In this document: piece by piece, positions 35,763 through 45,009 of the stretch
Position numbering within the stretch: position 1 is the first letter of the stretch
How the letters are laid out: every line of letters begins with the position of its first letter
From: Paenibacillus sp. 19GGS1-52
Lineage (GTDB): Bacteria > Bacillota > Bacilli > Paenibacillales > Paenibacillaceae
Length of the DNA stretch: 64,000 nt
Direction of reading: 5' to 3'
Assembly: GCF_022369515.1 (NCBI RefSeq)
Contig: NZ_CP059724.1
Span: 1,116,001-1,180,000 of the forward strand
The notes under the pieces: model-generated
The model's database searches: none
What the model was told of the DNA's origin: nothing
What the model saw: only the letters and a program-made list of their open reading frames with translations
Made by a program: the position numbers and the translations under genes

Positions 35763-37499
35763 ATGATGGCTAGCAATAGAAAAAAAGCTTCCGCATGGTT
35801 GTTGGTTTCGACATTAATGCTCGGTATGCTTGCCGGCTGCGGTGGAAATAACAATAATAATGCGGCAACCGAAGAGAACACAGGCAATACAGGCACGAAT
35901 TCGGCCACTGCAACAGCTGCACCTGAAGATACAAGTCCTATGACATTCTCATTCTTCAGTGCTGATCCAAGTCCGAACTGGACAGGCATGCAAGATGAAA
36001 CAGGTAAGATCCTTACCGAGAAAACAGGTGTAACGCTTGACGCAGAATTTGCCGTTGGTGATCCTGGGCAAAAAGTGGCTCTGATTGCTGCAAGTGGTGA
36101 TTATCCAGATATCGTCGCTGCCAAGAATGATGTCAGTAAGCTAGTTGATGCAGGTGCGATGCTTGACCTTACTGATTTGATCGATAAATATGCTCCGAAC
36201 ATTAAAAAGGTACTTGGCGAAGAAAATATGAAGCGTGCCCGTTACAGTGATGATGATCATGCTATTTATGCGATTCCAACGAATGCTGGAGTGGACAACA
36301 CTTATTTTAACGCAGGTGGCGGATTTGAATTGCAGCACCGTGCGGTAAAAGAAGCTGGTTACCCAGCAATCAAAACAGTTCAGGATTATGAAAACGTAAT
36401 CAAAGCCTATTTGGAAAAACATCCTACTGATGAAAATGGTAATAAAAATATTGGGATGACACTGAATGCAGATGACTGGTATATGTACATCACAGTTACC
36501 AACCCTGCCTTCTTAACTACAGGCTCATCAGATGATGGAGAGTACGCAATCGATGTAGATACACAGAAGGTAACTTATCACTTCCGTCGTCCTGCAGAGA
36601 AAGAATACTTCCGCTGGTTGAACCACATGAACGATATTGGCTTGCTTGATCCAGAAAGCTTTGTACAAAAATATGACCAATACAAGGCTAAGATTGCAAC
36701 CGGCCGCGTTGTCGGCCTGATTGACCAAGACTGGGGTTACGGCGATGCTGAAAAAGCGCTGAAAACTGCTGGTAAATTCGATCAAGGCTATGGTCACTAT
36801 TCTGTAACCTTGTCTGAAGAATACAAAGATGCTTCTTTCTGGCCAACAGGTTTCATGGCTGGTTACGGTGTCGGTATCACTACATCATGTAAAGATCCGG
36901 TTCGTGCCATCAAGTTCCTGGATTACCTTGCTTCTGACGAAGGTCAAGTTCTGTTGAACTATGGTGTTGAAGGTAAAGATTATAAAGTTGAGAACGGCAA
37001 ACGTGTCATTCCTGATGATGTAAATAATCGCATTGTAAATGATAATGCCAACTTCACCAAAGAAACTGGTATTGGCTTGTACAATACACTGGGCGTTCAC
37101 TACGGCGACGGCGTTAAGGATCCTTCAGGCAACTACTACACTACGAAATTCCCTGAACAAATTACTGCCCAATTCAATGATGTTGAGAAGGAAACACTGG
37201 CTGCTTACCATGTAACCAACTGGAAAGAACTGTTCCCTAAAGAAAGCGAGTTCAAGGTTAAACCTTGGGGTGCTGCTTGGAATATCACAATCCCTGGAGA
37301 CAGTGAAATCGTGGTATTGGATAATAAGCTGAAGGATATCACTTGGAAACGTATTCCAGAAGCAATCTTGTCCAAACCGGCTGAATTTGATAAAATCTGG
37401 GATGCTTATATGGCAGAACTGGATAAAGCTGGCGTAGCCAAAGCAGAAACATTGCGTGAAGAACTGGTTAAAAAACGTGTTAAACTGTGGACTGAATAA
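35763..37499 (+). CDS. Extracellular solute-binding lipoprotein of the carbohydrate importer
   Basis: A 578-residue large binding protein (LipO/family 1 type). The signal peptide ends in lipobox LAGC (cysteine near residue 27), followed by an Asn/Thr-rich linker. The mature part begins with PMTFSFFSADPSPNW and includes the segment GVTLDAEFAVGDPGQKV that is common in this class. The start ATG follows AAGGAGGG. It captures an oligosaccharide for the two upstream permeases. The neighbouring GH95 enzyme suggests a fucose-containing or related glycan, but this is inference. Confidence 0.94.
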   Translation: MMASNRKKASAWLLVSTLMLGMLAGCGGNNNNNAATEENTGNTGTNSATATAAPEDTSPMTFSFFSADPSPNWTGMQDETGKILTEKTGVTLDAEFAVGDPGQKVALIAASGDYPDIVAAKNDVSKLVDAGAMLDLTDLIDKYAPNIKKVLGEENMKRARYSDDDHAIYAIPTNAGVDNTYFNAGGGFELQHRAVKEAGYPAIKTVQDYENVIKAYLEKHPTDENGNKNIGMTLNADDWYMYITVTNPAFLTTGSSDDGEYAIDVDTQKVTYHFRRPAEKEYFRWLNHMNDIGLLDPESFVQKYDQYKAKIATGRVVGLIDQDWGYGDAEKALKTAGKFDQGYGHYSVTLSEEYKDASFWPTGFMAGYGVGITTSCKDPVRAIKFLDYLASDEGQVLLNYGVEGKDYKVENGKRVIPDDVNNRIVNDNANFTKETGIGLYNTLGVHYGDGVKDPSGNYYTTKFPEQITAQFNDVEKETLAAYHVTNWKELFPKESEFKVKPWGAAWNITIPGDSEIVVLDNKLKDITWKRIPEAILSKPAEFDKIWDAYMAELDKAGVAKAETLREELVKKRVKLWTE

Positions 37500-37531
37500 G
37501 CATCATTAATAATCTTAAATAAGTTCAATAT

Positions 37532-37567
37532 GGCGGGGAGTCCGAATGAAAATTCGGGTTTCCCGCC
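37532..37567 (+). other. Strong GAAA-capped hairpin before the GH95 gene
   Basis: GGCGGG-GAGT-CCGAAT (37532-37547) pairs throughout with ATTCGG-GTTT-CCCGCC (37552-37567), counting G-U wobbles, around a GAAA tetraloop: 16 consecutive pairs in RNA. It contains an in-frame ATG (37546) that would be buried in the stem-loop. It has no T-tract. Confidence 0.75.
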
Positions 37568-37590
37568 GATTGATGTTCAGGGGGCAGAAA

Positions 37591-39981
37591 ATGGGAGAAG
37601 ACGTGCGAATGAAGGACAGCAATACTAATCACAAAATACTATGGTATAGCAAACCCGCAGCAGTATGGGAAGAGGCCTTGCCCATTGGTAACGGTCGTCT
37701 AGGTGGTATGGTATTTGGCGGAGTCGATGAGGAAGTTATACAACTGAACGAAGATACGTTATGGTCTGGATTTCCACGGGATACCGCCAATTATGAGGCA
37801 CTGCGGCATGTAGCTCCAGCTAGAAAGCTGGTTGCAGAGGGTAGCTATACTGAGGCGGAGACATTAATCGAAGCTAAAATGCTGGGCAGACGTACGGAAT
37901 CCTACCAGCCGCTTGGCGATCTGCGCATTAAGCTGCAGATGGACAGTCCTGCCGAGAATTACCGGCGGGAACTGAATTTGGATACTGGAATAGCTTCCGT
38001 ATTCTACACTGTTGGCGCTGTAAGTATTGTACGTGAAGTATTTTCCAGCAGACCGGACGGCCTAATTGCCGTGAATATCCGAGTTGTAGGGGAGGATCCT
38101 GCCGTGATCCTGCCACAAATCACGGTTGAACTGACCTCACCGCATCCAAGTGATGTCCAGGTCATTAAGGGAAGCATACTCCTGCTAACAGGGCGTGCTC
38201 CATCTCATGTCGCCGACAATTATGTAGGCGATCATCCGAGAGCTGTACTGTATGAGGAGGACCGTGGGCTGAGCTTTGCCGCAGCTCTGGAAGTCCGTGC
38301 TGAGGGTGGAATGTTGAGCGCGGAAGACGGGCGCTTGATACTCACAGGTGCACACTCGGTCACATTCCTGCTTCCAGCCGCTACAGATTATGCTGGTTAT
38401 GATCGTATGCCGGGAACCAGCGGCATTCTTCCTTCAGCGCTTTGCCTGGATCAATTATCAGTGGCTCCTGCTGCATATACAGAGCTGCGAGAGCGGCATG
38501 TTAGCGACCATCAATCATTGTTCCACCGTGTTGACCTTACGCTAAACTCTCCAGAACGTTCATTCACCGATGAACCAACAGATGTACGGCTGGAGCAATA
38601 TCGCGGAGGACAGAGTGATCTTGAACTGGAGGCTTTACTGTTTCACTATGGGCGTTATCTGATGATCGCCGGTTCCAGACCGGGAACTCAGGCACTTAAT
38701 CTGCAGGGAATCTGGAATCCCTCTATCCAACCACCCTGGAACAGTAATTATACGACCAATATCAACACCGAAATGAACTATTGGCCAGCAGAAATCTGCG
38801 CATTGGGCGAATGCCATGAGCCACTGATAGATTTAATTTCCGAGCTTAGTGTAACGGGAGGACGGACGGCAGCAATTCATTATGGTGCCCGTGGTTGGGT
38901 GGTTCATCACAATACCGACTTATGGAGGATGTCCTCGCCATCAGACGGCAGGGCTATGTGGGCCTTCTGGCCGATGGGTGGCGTCTGGCTCTCCCGGCAT
39001 GTATGGGAGCGTTACGCATTCCGCCCTGATCACGATTACTTGCAGGACACGGCGTATCCTTTGCTTAAGGGAGCGGCGCTGTTCTGCCTTGACTGGCTGG
39101 TGGAGCTTCCGGATGGCAGACTGACTACGGGTCTTTCCACTTCACCAGAGAATGTATTTTTGACCGCTGACGGGGCACCTTGCAGTGTGTCTGCCGGATC
39201 GGCCATGGATTTGTCGCTCGTTGCCGAGTGTTTCCACCACTGCATTAAGGCTGCGGAAATTTTGCGGATTGATGCTGAATTGCGACAAGAGCTTATCCAG
39301 AAACGGGCGTTGCTGGCTCATCCCGGAATCGCACCGGATGGGCGGATGCGGGAATGGAACGAGGATTTTGCCGAAAAAGAACTAGGGCATCGTCATGTTT
39401 CCCATCTCTATGATTTATTTCCAGGAAACGAAATCAGTTCATCCAAGACGCCGGAGCTGGCACAGGCAGCTTCATTATCGCTTGCGCAGCGCTTGAAATC
39501 CGGTGGTGGACACACGGGCTGGAGCGCAGCTTGGCTGCTTAATCTTTATGCACGTCTGAATGAAGGCGAGAATGCCTACCAATGCTTGCGCCGTATTTTG
39601 CAGGATTCTAGCCTGCCTAATCTATTCGGCAATCATCCGCCTTTTCAGATCGACGGCAACTTTGGTGTGACAGCAGGCATTGCTGAAATGCTGCTGCAGA
39701 GTCATCAAGGACAACTTGAGTTATTGCCAGCCCTTCCGGAGGACTGGAGTGAAGGAAGCGTCAAAGGTTTGGTGGCACGTGGTGGTTTTGTTGTCGATAT
39801 CGAATGGAGCGGAGGCCAGTTAACCAAAGCTGAACTTACTTCAACTCATGGCCAGCCGTGCAGAATAGATTATCATCAGCCGTTAAGTGTATTAAGTCAG
39901 GATGGGTTGCCAATAGACGCAGCGAGTGAATTTAGAACTGTGATAGGAGAAGTCTATAGGATTACACCAGGATTGAAGTAG
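37591..39981 (+). CDS. Glycoside hydrolase family 95 (alpha-L-fucosidase-type)
   Basis: A 796-residue cytoplasmic glycosidase with no signal peptide. GH95 landmarks are visible in order: [19 protein letters not shown] and EDTLWSG in the N-terminal beta domain; [16 protein letters not shown] (the catalytic Asn pair region); LSTSPEN with the general-acid Glu; and [18 protein letters not shown] with the conserved Asp. GH95 enzymes are inverting alpha-1,2-L-fucosidases, some acting on galactosides. The start ATG at 37591 follows AGGGGG; an earlier ATG at 37546 lies inside a strong hairpin. Last gene of the ABC operon, so it probably acts on the imported sugar. Confidence 0.92.
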   Translation: MGEDVRMKDSNTNHKILWYSKPAAVWEEALPIGNGRLGGMVFGGVDEEVIQLNEDTLWSGFPRDTANYEALRHVAPARKLVAEGSYTEAETLIEAKMLGRRTESYQPLGDLRIKLQMDSPAENYRRELNLDTGIASVFYTVGAVSIVREVFSSRPDGLIAVNIRVVGEDPAVILPQITVELTSPHPSDVQVIKGSILLLTGRAPSHVADNYVGDHPRAVLYEEDRGLSFAAALEVRAEGGMLSAEDGRLILTGAHSVTFLLPAATDYAGYDRMPGTSGILPSALCLDQLSVAPAAYTELRERHVSDHQSLFHRVDLTLNSPERSFTDEPTDVRLEQYRGGQSDLELEALLFHYGRYLMIAGSRPGTQALNLQGIWNPSIQPPWNSNYTTNINTEMNYWPAEICALGECHEPLIDLISELSVTGGRTAAIHYGARGWVVHHNTDLWRMSSPSDGRAMWAFWPMGGVWLSRHVWERYAFRPDHDYLQDTAYPLLKGAALFCLDWLVELPDGRLTTGLSTSPENVFLTADGAPCSVSAGSAMDLSLVAECFHHCIKAAEILRIDAELRQELIQKRALLAHPGIAPDGRMREWNEDFAEKELGHRHVSHLYDLFPGNEISSSKTPELAQAASLSLAQRLKSGGGHTGWSAAWLLNLYARLNEGENAYQCLRRILQDSSLPNLFGNHPPFQIDGNFGVTAGIAEMLLQSHQGQLELLPALPEDWSEGSVKGLVARGGFVVDIEWSGGQLTKAELTSTHGQPCRIDYHQPLSVLSQDGLPIDAASEFRTVIGEVYRITPGLK

Positions 39982-40020
39982 CATTAACGAATAGAGAAGA
40001 TTATATGGTGGATAATGGGC

Positions 40021-40070
40021 AAGACTGTCCCCCTGTGTAGAATCATCTGCACAGGGGACAGTCTTTTTTT
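40021..40070 (+). terminator. Strong terminator after GH95
   Basis: AAGACTGTCCCCCTGTG pairs with (G)CACAG.GGGACAGTCTT and is followed by seven T residues. Confidence 0.93.
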
Positions 40071-40076
40071 ATAAAG

Positions 40077-40101
40077 TATTTATATTTCTCTAAGAAACGG
40101 A
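40077..40101 (+). repeat. Partial copy of the 98-bp repeat
   Basis: Only the central stretch TTATATTTCTCTAAGAAACGG is recognisable (quoted as TATATTTCTCTAAGAAACGG); both flanks are lost. The rest of 40102-40277 shows nothing I recognise. Confidence 0.5.
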
Positions 40102-40277
40102 TTAGACCTTATTACCCAGTCATGGTGTGCCGATATTAATAATCAGAACGCTACAAACGTAAGCTTTGGAAATTTACAGTTGTGCAGATAAGGTTTAACG
40201 CATCTAATATATAGTAAGACTATTTAATGAACAAATTTAATAGGTATGATACTGACTGCAGGAGGCGCTAAACAGAT

Positions 40278-41417
40278 ATGAATAAGAAACGCTTCACGCT
40301 GATAAAAGCTGTTCTTGGAGGGATGATTATAGCCAGTGTAATTCCACCAATGATTTACTGGGGCTGGGGGCGTGCCTATGCCGCTTCTACTTCGGCAGCG
40401 CTTCATAGTGTAGGTGAAGTCGCGCAGAAGCTGACGGGCGCTATGAACAACCGTAGAGAGACGATAACCTTTACCTATGAAGGTAAAACTACGGGCCTGA
40501 AATCCAAACTGCAGTCGGCGCTTGATCAAGCCATGGAAAGCGACCCTTATCTGTATTACATTGTAGATAGCTACGGTTATTCTTATCGCGGAAGCGGAAG
40601 TTCTGCGAATGTTACGGTACAGGTTAAGTACCGTGAGTCGCTTGCACAGACTGCCGTTGTGAACGAGAAGGTGAAGGCTGTCTTAAAGAAAATCATTACA
40701 CCAGGGATGAACAATCATGAGAAAGTAAGGGTTATCCATGATTGGGTCGTGCTGAATCTGAAATATGATAAGTCTTACCGTAAATATACGGCGTTTGAAG
40801 CCATTCAGAGCGGCAGTGCGGTATGCCAGGGATATTCTCTGTTGACTTATAAATTGTTGAAGGAAGCTGGGATCACCAATACCATTGTCGAGGGGACAGC
40901 GAGACAGAAGGGAGGAGTCCGGGAATCACATGCCTGGAATCTGGTACTGCTGGATGGGCGTTGGTATCATTTGGATACAACCTGGGATGATCCAACACCG
41001 GATCAGGCTGGAGTTGTCAGCTCTTCATATTACCTGAGGACGGATGCGCAGATGCGGGTGGATCATAACTGGACCAAGTTTTATCCGGCAGCCTCCATCG
41101 GCTATCACCAAACGTTAGCAGAGCTCGTTAAACTTGGGGGACAGAAAGTGGCCGTTTATCAGAAGCTGCAGAAGGAACTGGACTACAGTTTGTACGCAGA
41201 GGATCAGGTTATCCATTCTGCAGCAGAGCTTTCCCTGCTTGCCAATAAAGGAATTGCCTCCGGGAAGAAGTCCTTATTATTCCGTTACAGGGGTAGCGAG
41301 AGGATGCTGGAGAATGATCTGCAGGAGCTTTATAAGCTCGGGTTGGATCAATTATCATATTCCAGTTCTAGGTTTGATAATACAGGTGATCTTAAAGTGT
41401 ATGTTACCTGGAAGTAA
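40278..41417 (+). CDS. Secreted transglutaminase-like cysteine protease-fold protein
   Basis: A 379-residue protein with a signal peptide or N-terminal anchor (hydrophobic 9-28, ending near AYAAS). The transglutaminase-like core has the catalytic triad Cys183 in GSAVCQGYS, His218 in ESHAWNLV and Asp233 in WYHLDTTWDDP. Such extracellular proteins in Bacillota may cleave or remodel peptides or the cell wall; the substrate is unknown. The start ATG follows GGAGGCGC at a suitable distance. It is a single gene convergent with the amino-acid permease. Confidence 0.9.
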   Translation: MNKKRFTLIKAVLGGMIIASVIPPMIYWGWGRAYAASTSAALHSVGEVAQKLTGAMNNRRETITFTYEGKTTGLKSKLQSALDQAMESDPYLYYIVDSYGYSYRGSGSSANVTVQVKYRESLAQTAVVNEKVKAVLKKIITPGMNNHEKVRVIHDWVVLNLKYDKSYRKYTAFEAIQSGSAVCQGYSLLTYKLLKEAGITNTIVEGTARQKGGVRESHAWNLVLLDGRWYHLDTTWDDPTPDQAGVVSSSYYLRTDAQMRVDHNWTKFYPAASIGYHQTLAELVKLGGQKVAVYQKLQKELDYSLYAEDQVIHSAAELSLLANKGIASGKKSLLFRYRGSERMLENDLQELYKLGLDQLSYSSSRFDNTGDLKVYVTWK

Positions 41418-41442
41418 TGCAGCAACTTACAGCTCTATATGT

Positions 41443-41490
41443 AAAGAAGGGATGCTCCAAAGCCAACATGGCTTGGAACATCCCTTCTTT
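41443..41490. terminator. Bidirectional terminator
   Basis: AAAGAAGGGATG.TCCAA.GCC pairs with GGC.TGGA.CATCCCTTCTTT, serving the convergent transglutaminase-like and permease genes. Confidence 0.9.
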
Positions 41491-41503
41491 GTTGATAAGC
41501 TGA

Positions 41504-42985
41504 TTATTCAGCAGGTGTACTGAGATCGCATTGATCCAGTGGAATAATGCTGCTCTTTCTGAACCAACGGTAGCCAATCCAGGTTAAGGCGAAGATCGGC
41601 AGACTGACGTAGGAGACGAGAATGCCGTACCAGTCAATGCTTTTTCCGGAAAAAGCACCGAGATTCTGCCCAGCTATAGCTACCAGGCACAATGCGAAGG
41701 CAAAGAGTGGCCCGAACGGGAACCATTTGGCCCGGTAAGGCAGTTCATCCAGAGAATGACCTTGCGCTACAAAGGCGTGTCGGAAACGGTAGTGGCAGAT
41801 GGCTATGCCAAGCCAGTTGATAAATCCGCACATTCCAGAGGCGTTAAGCAGCCAGTTGTAGACAACGCCGTCGCCAAAGAAGGAAGCCAGAAAGGCCAGC
41901 ATGCCGACAGCTGTAGTGACCAGCAAGGCTGCGACAGGCACGCCGCGGCGATTCAATTTACCTAGTGCGCGCGGTGCCATGCCATCCTTAGCCATCGCAT
42001 ACAGGATACGAGTAGAGGCGTACATTCCGGAGTTTCCGGCTGAGAGCACGGAGCTGAGAATAACGGCATTCATCACAGATGCTGCAATAGCAAGGCCTGC
42101 TTTATTGAATACGATCGTGAACGGACTAACTCCGATAGCATCGATGCCGCCGCGCAGCAGATCCGGATTCGTATAAGGAATCAGCAGACCGATTACGAGA
42201 ATGGCAAGGATATAAAAGATTAGAATGCGCCAGAATACTTGGCGGATGGCGAGCGGTACGTTACGGCGCGGATTCTCGCTCTCGCCAGCGGCAACACCGA
42301 CCAGTTCGGTACCTTGGAAGGAGAAACCAGCAGCCATAAAGACGCCAACGAAGGCAAAGAAACCACCGTGGAAAGAGGTTCCGCCAAGTTGGAAATTGCT
42401 GAGGCCGACTGCTTTTCCACCCATGATGCCAAAGATCATCAGCACCCCAACAACCAGGAAGACGATGACGGTAATGATCTTGATAATAGCGAACCAATAC
42501 TCCGATTCTCCGTATCCACGGGAAGAGAGGAAGTTAAGGCCAAACATCACCAGCAGGAACAGCAAGCTCCAGAGGATGGAAGGGCTGTCTGGAAACCAGT
42601 ATTTAATAATAACTGTCGCGGCAGAAAGCTCTGCTGCAATGGTAACCGCCCAGTTATACCAGAAATTCCAACCAATGGCGAAACCGAAAGCGGGGCTCAC
42701 GAAGCGGGTACCATAAGTACTAAATGACCCTGAATCAGGTAAATAGGTCGCTAGTTCTCCAAGACTGGTCATCAGAAAATAGACCATAATGCCGACAGCC
42801 GAGAAGGCCAATAGTGCCCCTCCGGGTCCGGAGGATGCAATGGCCCCACCGCTGGCGAGAAATAGCCCGGTCCCGATGGATCCACCGAGCGCAATCATAG
42901 TTAAATGTCTTGCTTTGAATGTCTTACGGAGTCCCGGACTGCTATTAGTGCTGACTTGTGTAATATTCTTTTGCTTGCCTTGCAT
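41504..42985 (-). CDS. lysP: Amino-acid permease, probably lysine-specific (LysP-like)
   Basis: A 493-residue APC-superfamily permease with 12 hydrophobic segments. The AAT-family start is RHLTMIALGGSIGTGLFLASGG; other markers are GWNFWYNWAVTIAAELSAA and GAFSFQGTELVGVAAGESENP (here GFSFQGTELVGVAAGE). These are close to E. coli LysP. The lysine riboswitch in its leader makes lysine the best substrate assignment. The ATG at 42985 follows GAAGGAG; upstream codons belong to the leader. It imports lysine with protons when cellular lysine is low. Confidence 0.9.
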   Translation of the reverse strand: MQGKQKNITQVSTNSSPGLRKTFKARHLTMIALGGSIGTGLFLASGGAIASSGPGGALLAFSAVGIMVYFLMTSLGELATYLPDSGSFSTYGTRFVSPAFGFAIGWNFWYNWAVTIAAELSAATVIIKYWFPDSPSILWSLLFLLVMFGLNFLSSRGYGESEYWFAIIKIITVIVFLVVGVLMIFGIMGGKAVGLSNFQLGGTSFHGGFFAFVGVFMAAGFSFQGTELVGVAAGESENPRRNVPLAIRQVFWRILIFYILAILVIGLLIPYTNPDLLRGGIDAIGVSPFTIVFNKAGLAIAASVMNAVILSSVLSAGNSGMYASTRILYAMAKDGMAPRALGKLNRRGVPVAALLVTTAVGMLAFLASFFGDGVVYNWLLNASGMCGFINWLGIAICHYRFRHAFVAQGHSLDELPYRAKWFPFGPLFAFALCLVAIAGQNLGAFSGKSIDWYGILVSYVSLPIFALTWIGYRWFRKSSIIPLDQCDLSTPAE

Positions 42986-43093
42986 GAATCTGACACTCCT
43001 TCTGTTGATCTCATGTTTCTGTTCATGAACGGGGAGTGCTGAGCGCCATAGATTATGTGGAATAGAGTGAACATATAATTTCTTATATTTGCA

Positions 43094-43385
43094 CAAAAAA
43101 ACCGCAGACTATAGCTGCGGTTTCTTATATTTCAGCTCCGCATCATACTCCCTGTGAAGATAGCGCAACACTGTGCAGCCTGCTGTTATTGACAGGCCAA
43201 GCACGGTGACAGTTCCGCACCTTTCGGTAACGGCCCCAGCCCGCGCCGCAGGAAGAGCGGCAACGCAGGCTTCGGCGGATATTCCTTTCAGCTACGCTTC
43301 ATAGACGGCTCTTTAACGTCTCCACGTGCTTACTCTTTATATCCGCGACCTCTACCTCATCGTAGGTATGATGAGGCTATCTTTA
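43094..43385 (-). promoter_or_regulatory. Lysine riboswitch (L-box) with terminator
   Basis: Read on the minus strand, the leader contains the L-box landmarks GATGAGGTAGAGGTCGCGG, AAGAGTA, GGAGACG, GCTGAAAGG, GGGCTGGGGCCGTTACCGAA and GGTGCGGAACTGTC. It ends in a terminator, AAACCGCAG/CTGCGGTTT plus a U-tract (43094-43124). Lysine binding should favour the terminator and switch off the permease gene about 110 bases downstream. Confidence 0.95.
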
Positions 43386-43463
43386 TTTCGTTTATAAACA
43401 CAACAGACATTAGTATAGAACAACTTTTGTCCTCAAGCAATGACAAATTAAGGAAGGTGTGTG

Positions 43464-44600
43464 TCAGGTACGGCGGCGTTCCGACATTTGCTGCCAGACC
43501 GTTCCGGCAGCTTCCTCGCCGGAAGCGATGCGTTCCAGCGCCATCCGGGCCTGCAGGCCGACTTCGAATTCCGGGTCTTCTGCTGCGAGTGTCAGTGCAT
43601 CCAGCGCATCGGCGGTGCCAACTTCGTATAGAAAGCGGGCTGCCCGCCAGCGGACGAGCTTGCTCTTATCCTGCAGCGCGGCCGTCATAACCGGTGTGGC
43701 CGCAGGATTGCCGATGTCGGACAGCGTATCGCCTGCGGTGCGGCGTACGGCCGGGGCGCTGTCTGCCATTGCCTCATAGAGCAGCTCCATCGCCTCGGGC
43801 GTGCGAAGATCGCCTAGATAGACCACCGCAAGCCTGCGAATATGCAGCTTGGGATCATGCAGCGCCGCCTCAAGCTCCGGCAGGAGCTCCGCCGTCGGCG
43901 CAAGATCCTCCAGCGCGGCGTAGCGCACGCGCCAATCTTCATTCTTCAGGTCTCGCAGCAGCTCGCCCTGATCCCGCGTTCGTCTCTGCTCGACGAACTC
44001 GCCGGCTGCCCCGTGCGCGATGGCCTGCTGCACGAGGGAGTCGAGGCGTTCCTGCGGATACGCCGCTTCCAGTTCCTGCTCCACCTCGCGCGCTATTTCC
44101 GCGGGCTCGCCGTAGCGCACGCCGTAATCGGTGAGCTTGCGCTCTTTGATCATCACGGCGCTTGCCACATCCATCACCGCTTTGGTGAAGCGTGTGGACA
44201 AGGAGATACGTTCTTCATTGGCGCCAGTCTTGACGCGAATCTGCATCGGGATTTCCCGGAACAATTGTACAAATACTTGTGCTTCCCCGAAATGGGACCC
44301 GGCATTCTCATCCGTCAGGCTCCAATCCGCTATTAACCCTTCACCGTTGCCGAAACGGTGCTGTACCTCACGAAGAATCGCTGCCCAGTCGGCACTACCT
44401 TTACGCTCCAAAGCCGCAAAGTCGGCGGCGTGATAGACACTGGTTACGCCTGGAATGGTTAGCATATCCCGCGCCCAAGCCGGTGCGGAACGCTGGCTTT
44501 CCGGTGTATAGGTTCGACGAATTCCAGGTTCCAGACTTTCGTCCAAATGAAGCTTCATCGTATTTGGACTTGGAGTCGGTTCAATAAATGTGATCTTCAT
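43464..44600 (-). CDS. Nfu N-terminal-domain / HEAT-repeat protein (CvfC virulence-factor family)
   Basis: A 378-residue cytoplasmic protein. The N terminus (about 1-90, MKITFIEPTPSPNTMKLHLDE with SVYHAADF) resembles the Nfu/NifU N-terminal domain. The C-terminal half is a series of HEAT-like repeats (DWRVRYAALEDLA, KLHIRRLAVVYLGDL, APAVRRTAGDTLSDIG, KLVRWRAARFLYEVG). This matches the conserved virulence factor C family of staphylococci, whose molecular role is unclear. The ATG at 44600 follows AAGGAGG. Bases 43.7-44.1 kb are markedly GC-rich. Confidence 0.85.
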   Translation of the reverse strand: MKITFIEPTPSPNTMKLHLDESLEPGIRRTYTPESQRSAPAWARDMLTIPGVTSVYHAADFAALERKGSADWAAILREVQHRFGNGEGLIADWSLTDENAGSHFGEAQVFVQLFREIPMQIRVKTGANEERISLSTRFTKAVMDVASAVMIKERKLTDYGVRYGEPAEIAREVEQELEAAYPQERLDSLVQQAIAHGAAGEFVEQRRTRDQGELLRDLKNEDWRVRYAALEDLAPTAELLPELEAALHDPKLHIRRLAVVYLGDLRTPEAMELLYEAMADSAPAVRRTAGDTLSDIGNPAATPVMTAALQDKSKLVRWRAARFLYEVGTADALDALTLAAEDPEFEVGLQARMALERIASGEEAAGTVWQQMSERRRT

Positions 44601-44715
44601 ACGTGTCTCCTCCTTGAACGGCTTGTACACCGCTGCCATTACCCGCATTTTACATCATAGAAGGTGGTGAACACAAAAGGACTATTTCCATAATCCGTTT
44701 AAGCCGATAAATAAC

Positions 44716-44913
44716 TATATAAGTTGAACTTAAGATTTTGCTGAATCGGCTTTTATCGTAACGCGGTGAATGTTTGGGCTTCCGGAGACTGCCATGCCTC
44801 CGAAGCGAGCTTTCCTACAGAAAGCTTTCAGGCGATCGCTATCGCTCCTACAGTTCCAAAATTCCCCTCCGTTACTTTTGCCTTTTGCTAAGTTTTCTAG
44901 TTCAACTTATATA
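44716..44913. mobile_element. MITE-like element, 198 bp
   Basis: Perfect 15-bp terminal inverted repeats, TATATAAGTTGAACT (44716-44730) and its complement (44899-44913), enclose a non-coding core with nested hairpins (TTCCGGAG..CCTCCGAA; AGCTTTC..GAAAGCT). The TA-rich ends suggest insertion at TA by an IS630/Tc1-type transposase. Only one copy lies in the window. Confidence 0.65.
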
Positions 44914-45009
44914 AGCAGTATTTTGCAATGAAGTCTGTAGAATCATATAGTTGAAGTATATTCGTTTAAGACCATTTTTGCCCGTCAGACCTTATAAGGA
45001 GAGATACCT

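Noticed and set aside
42225..42727. Plus-strand frames of about 163 residues opposite the lysine permease gene
   Set aside because: Antisense to a well-supported 12-helix permease, low-complexity, without start signals.
43694..44336. Plus-strand frames of 146 and 164 residues opposite the CvfC-like gene
   Set aside because: Shadow frames of the GC-rich HEAT-repeat section; no ribosome binding site and no recognisable protein.
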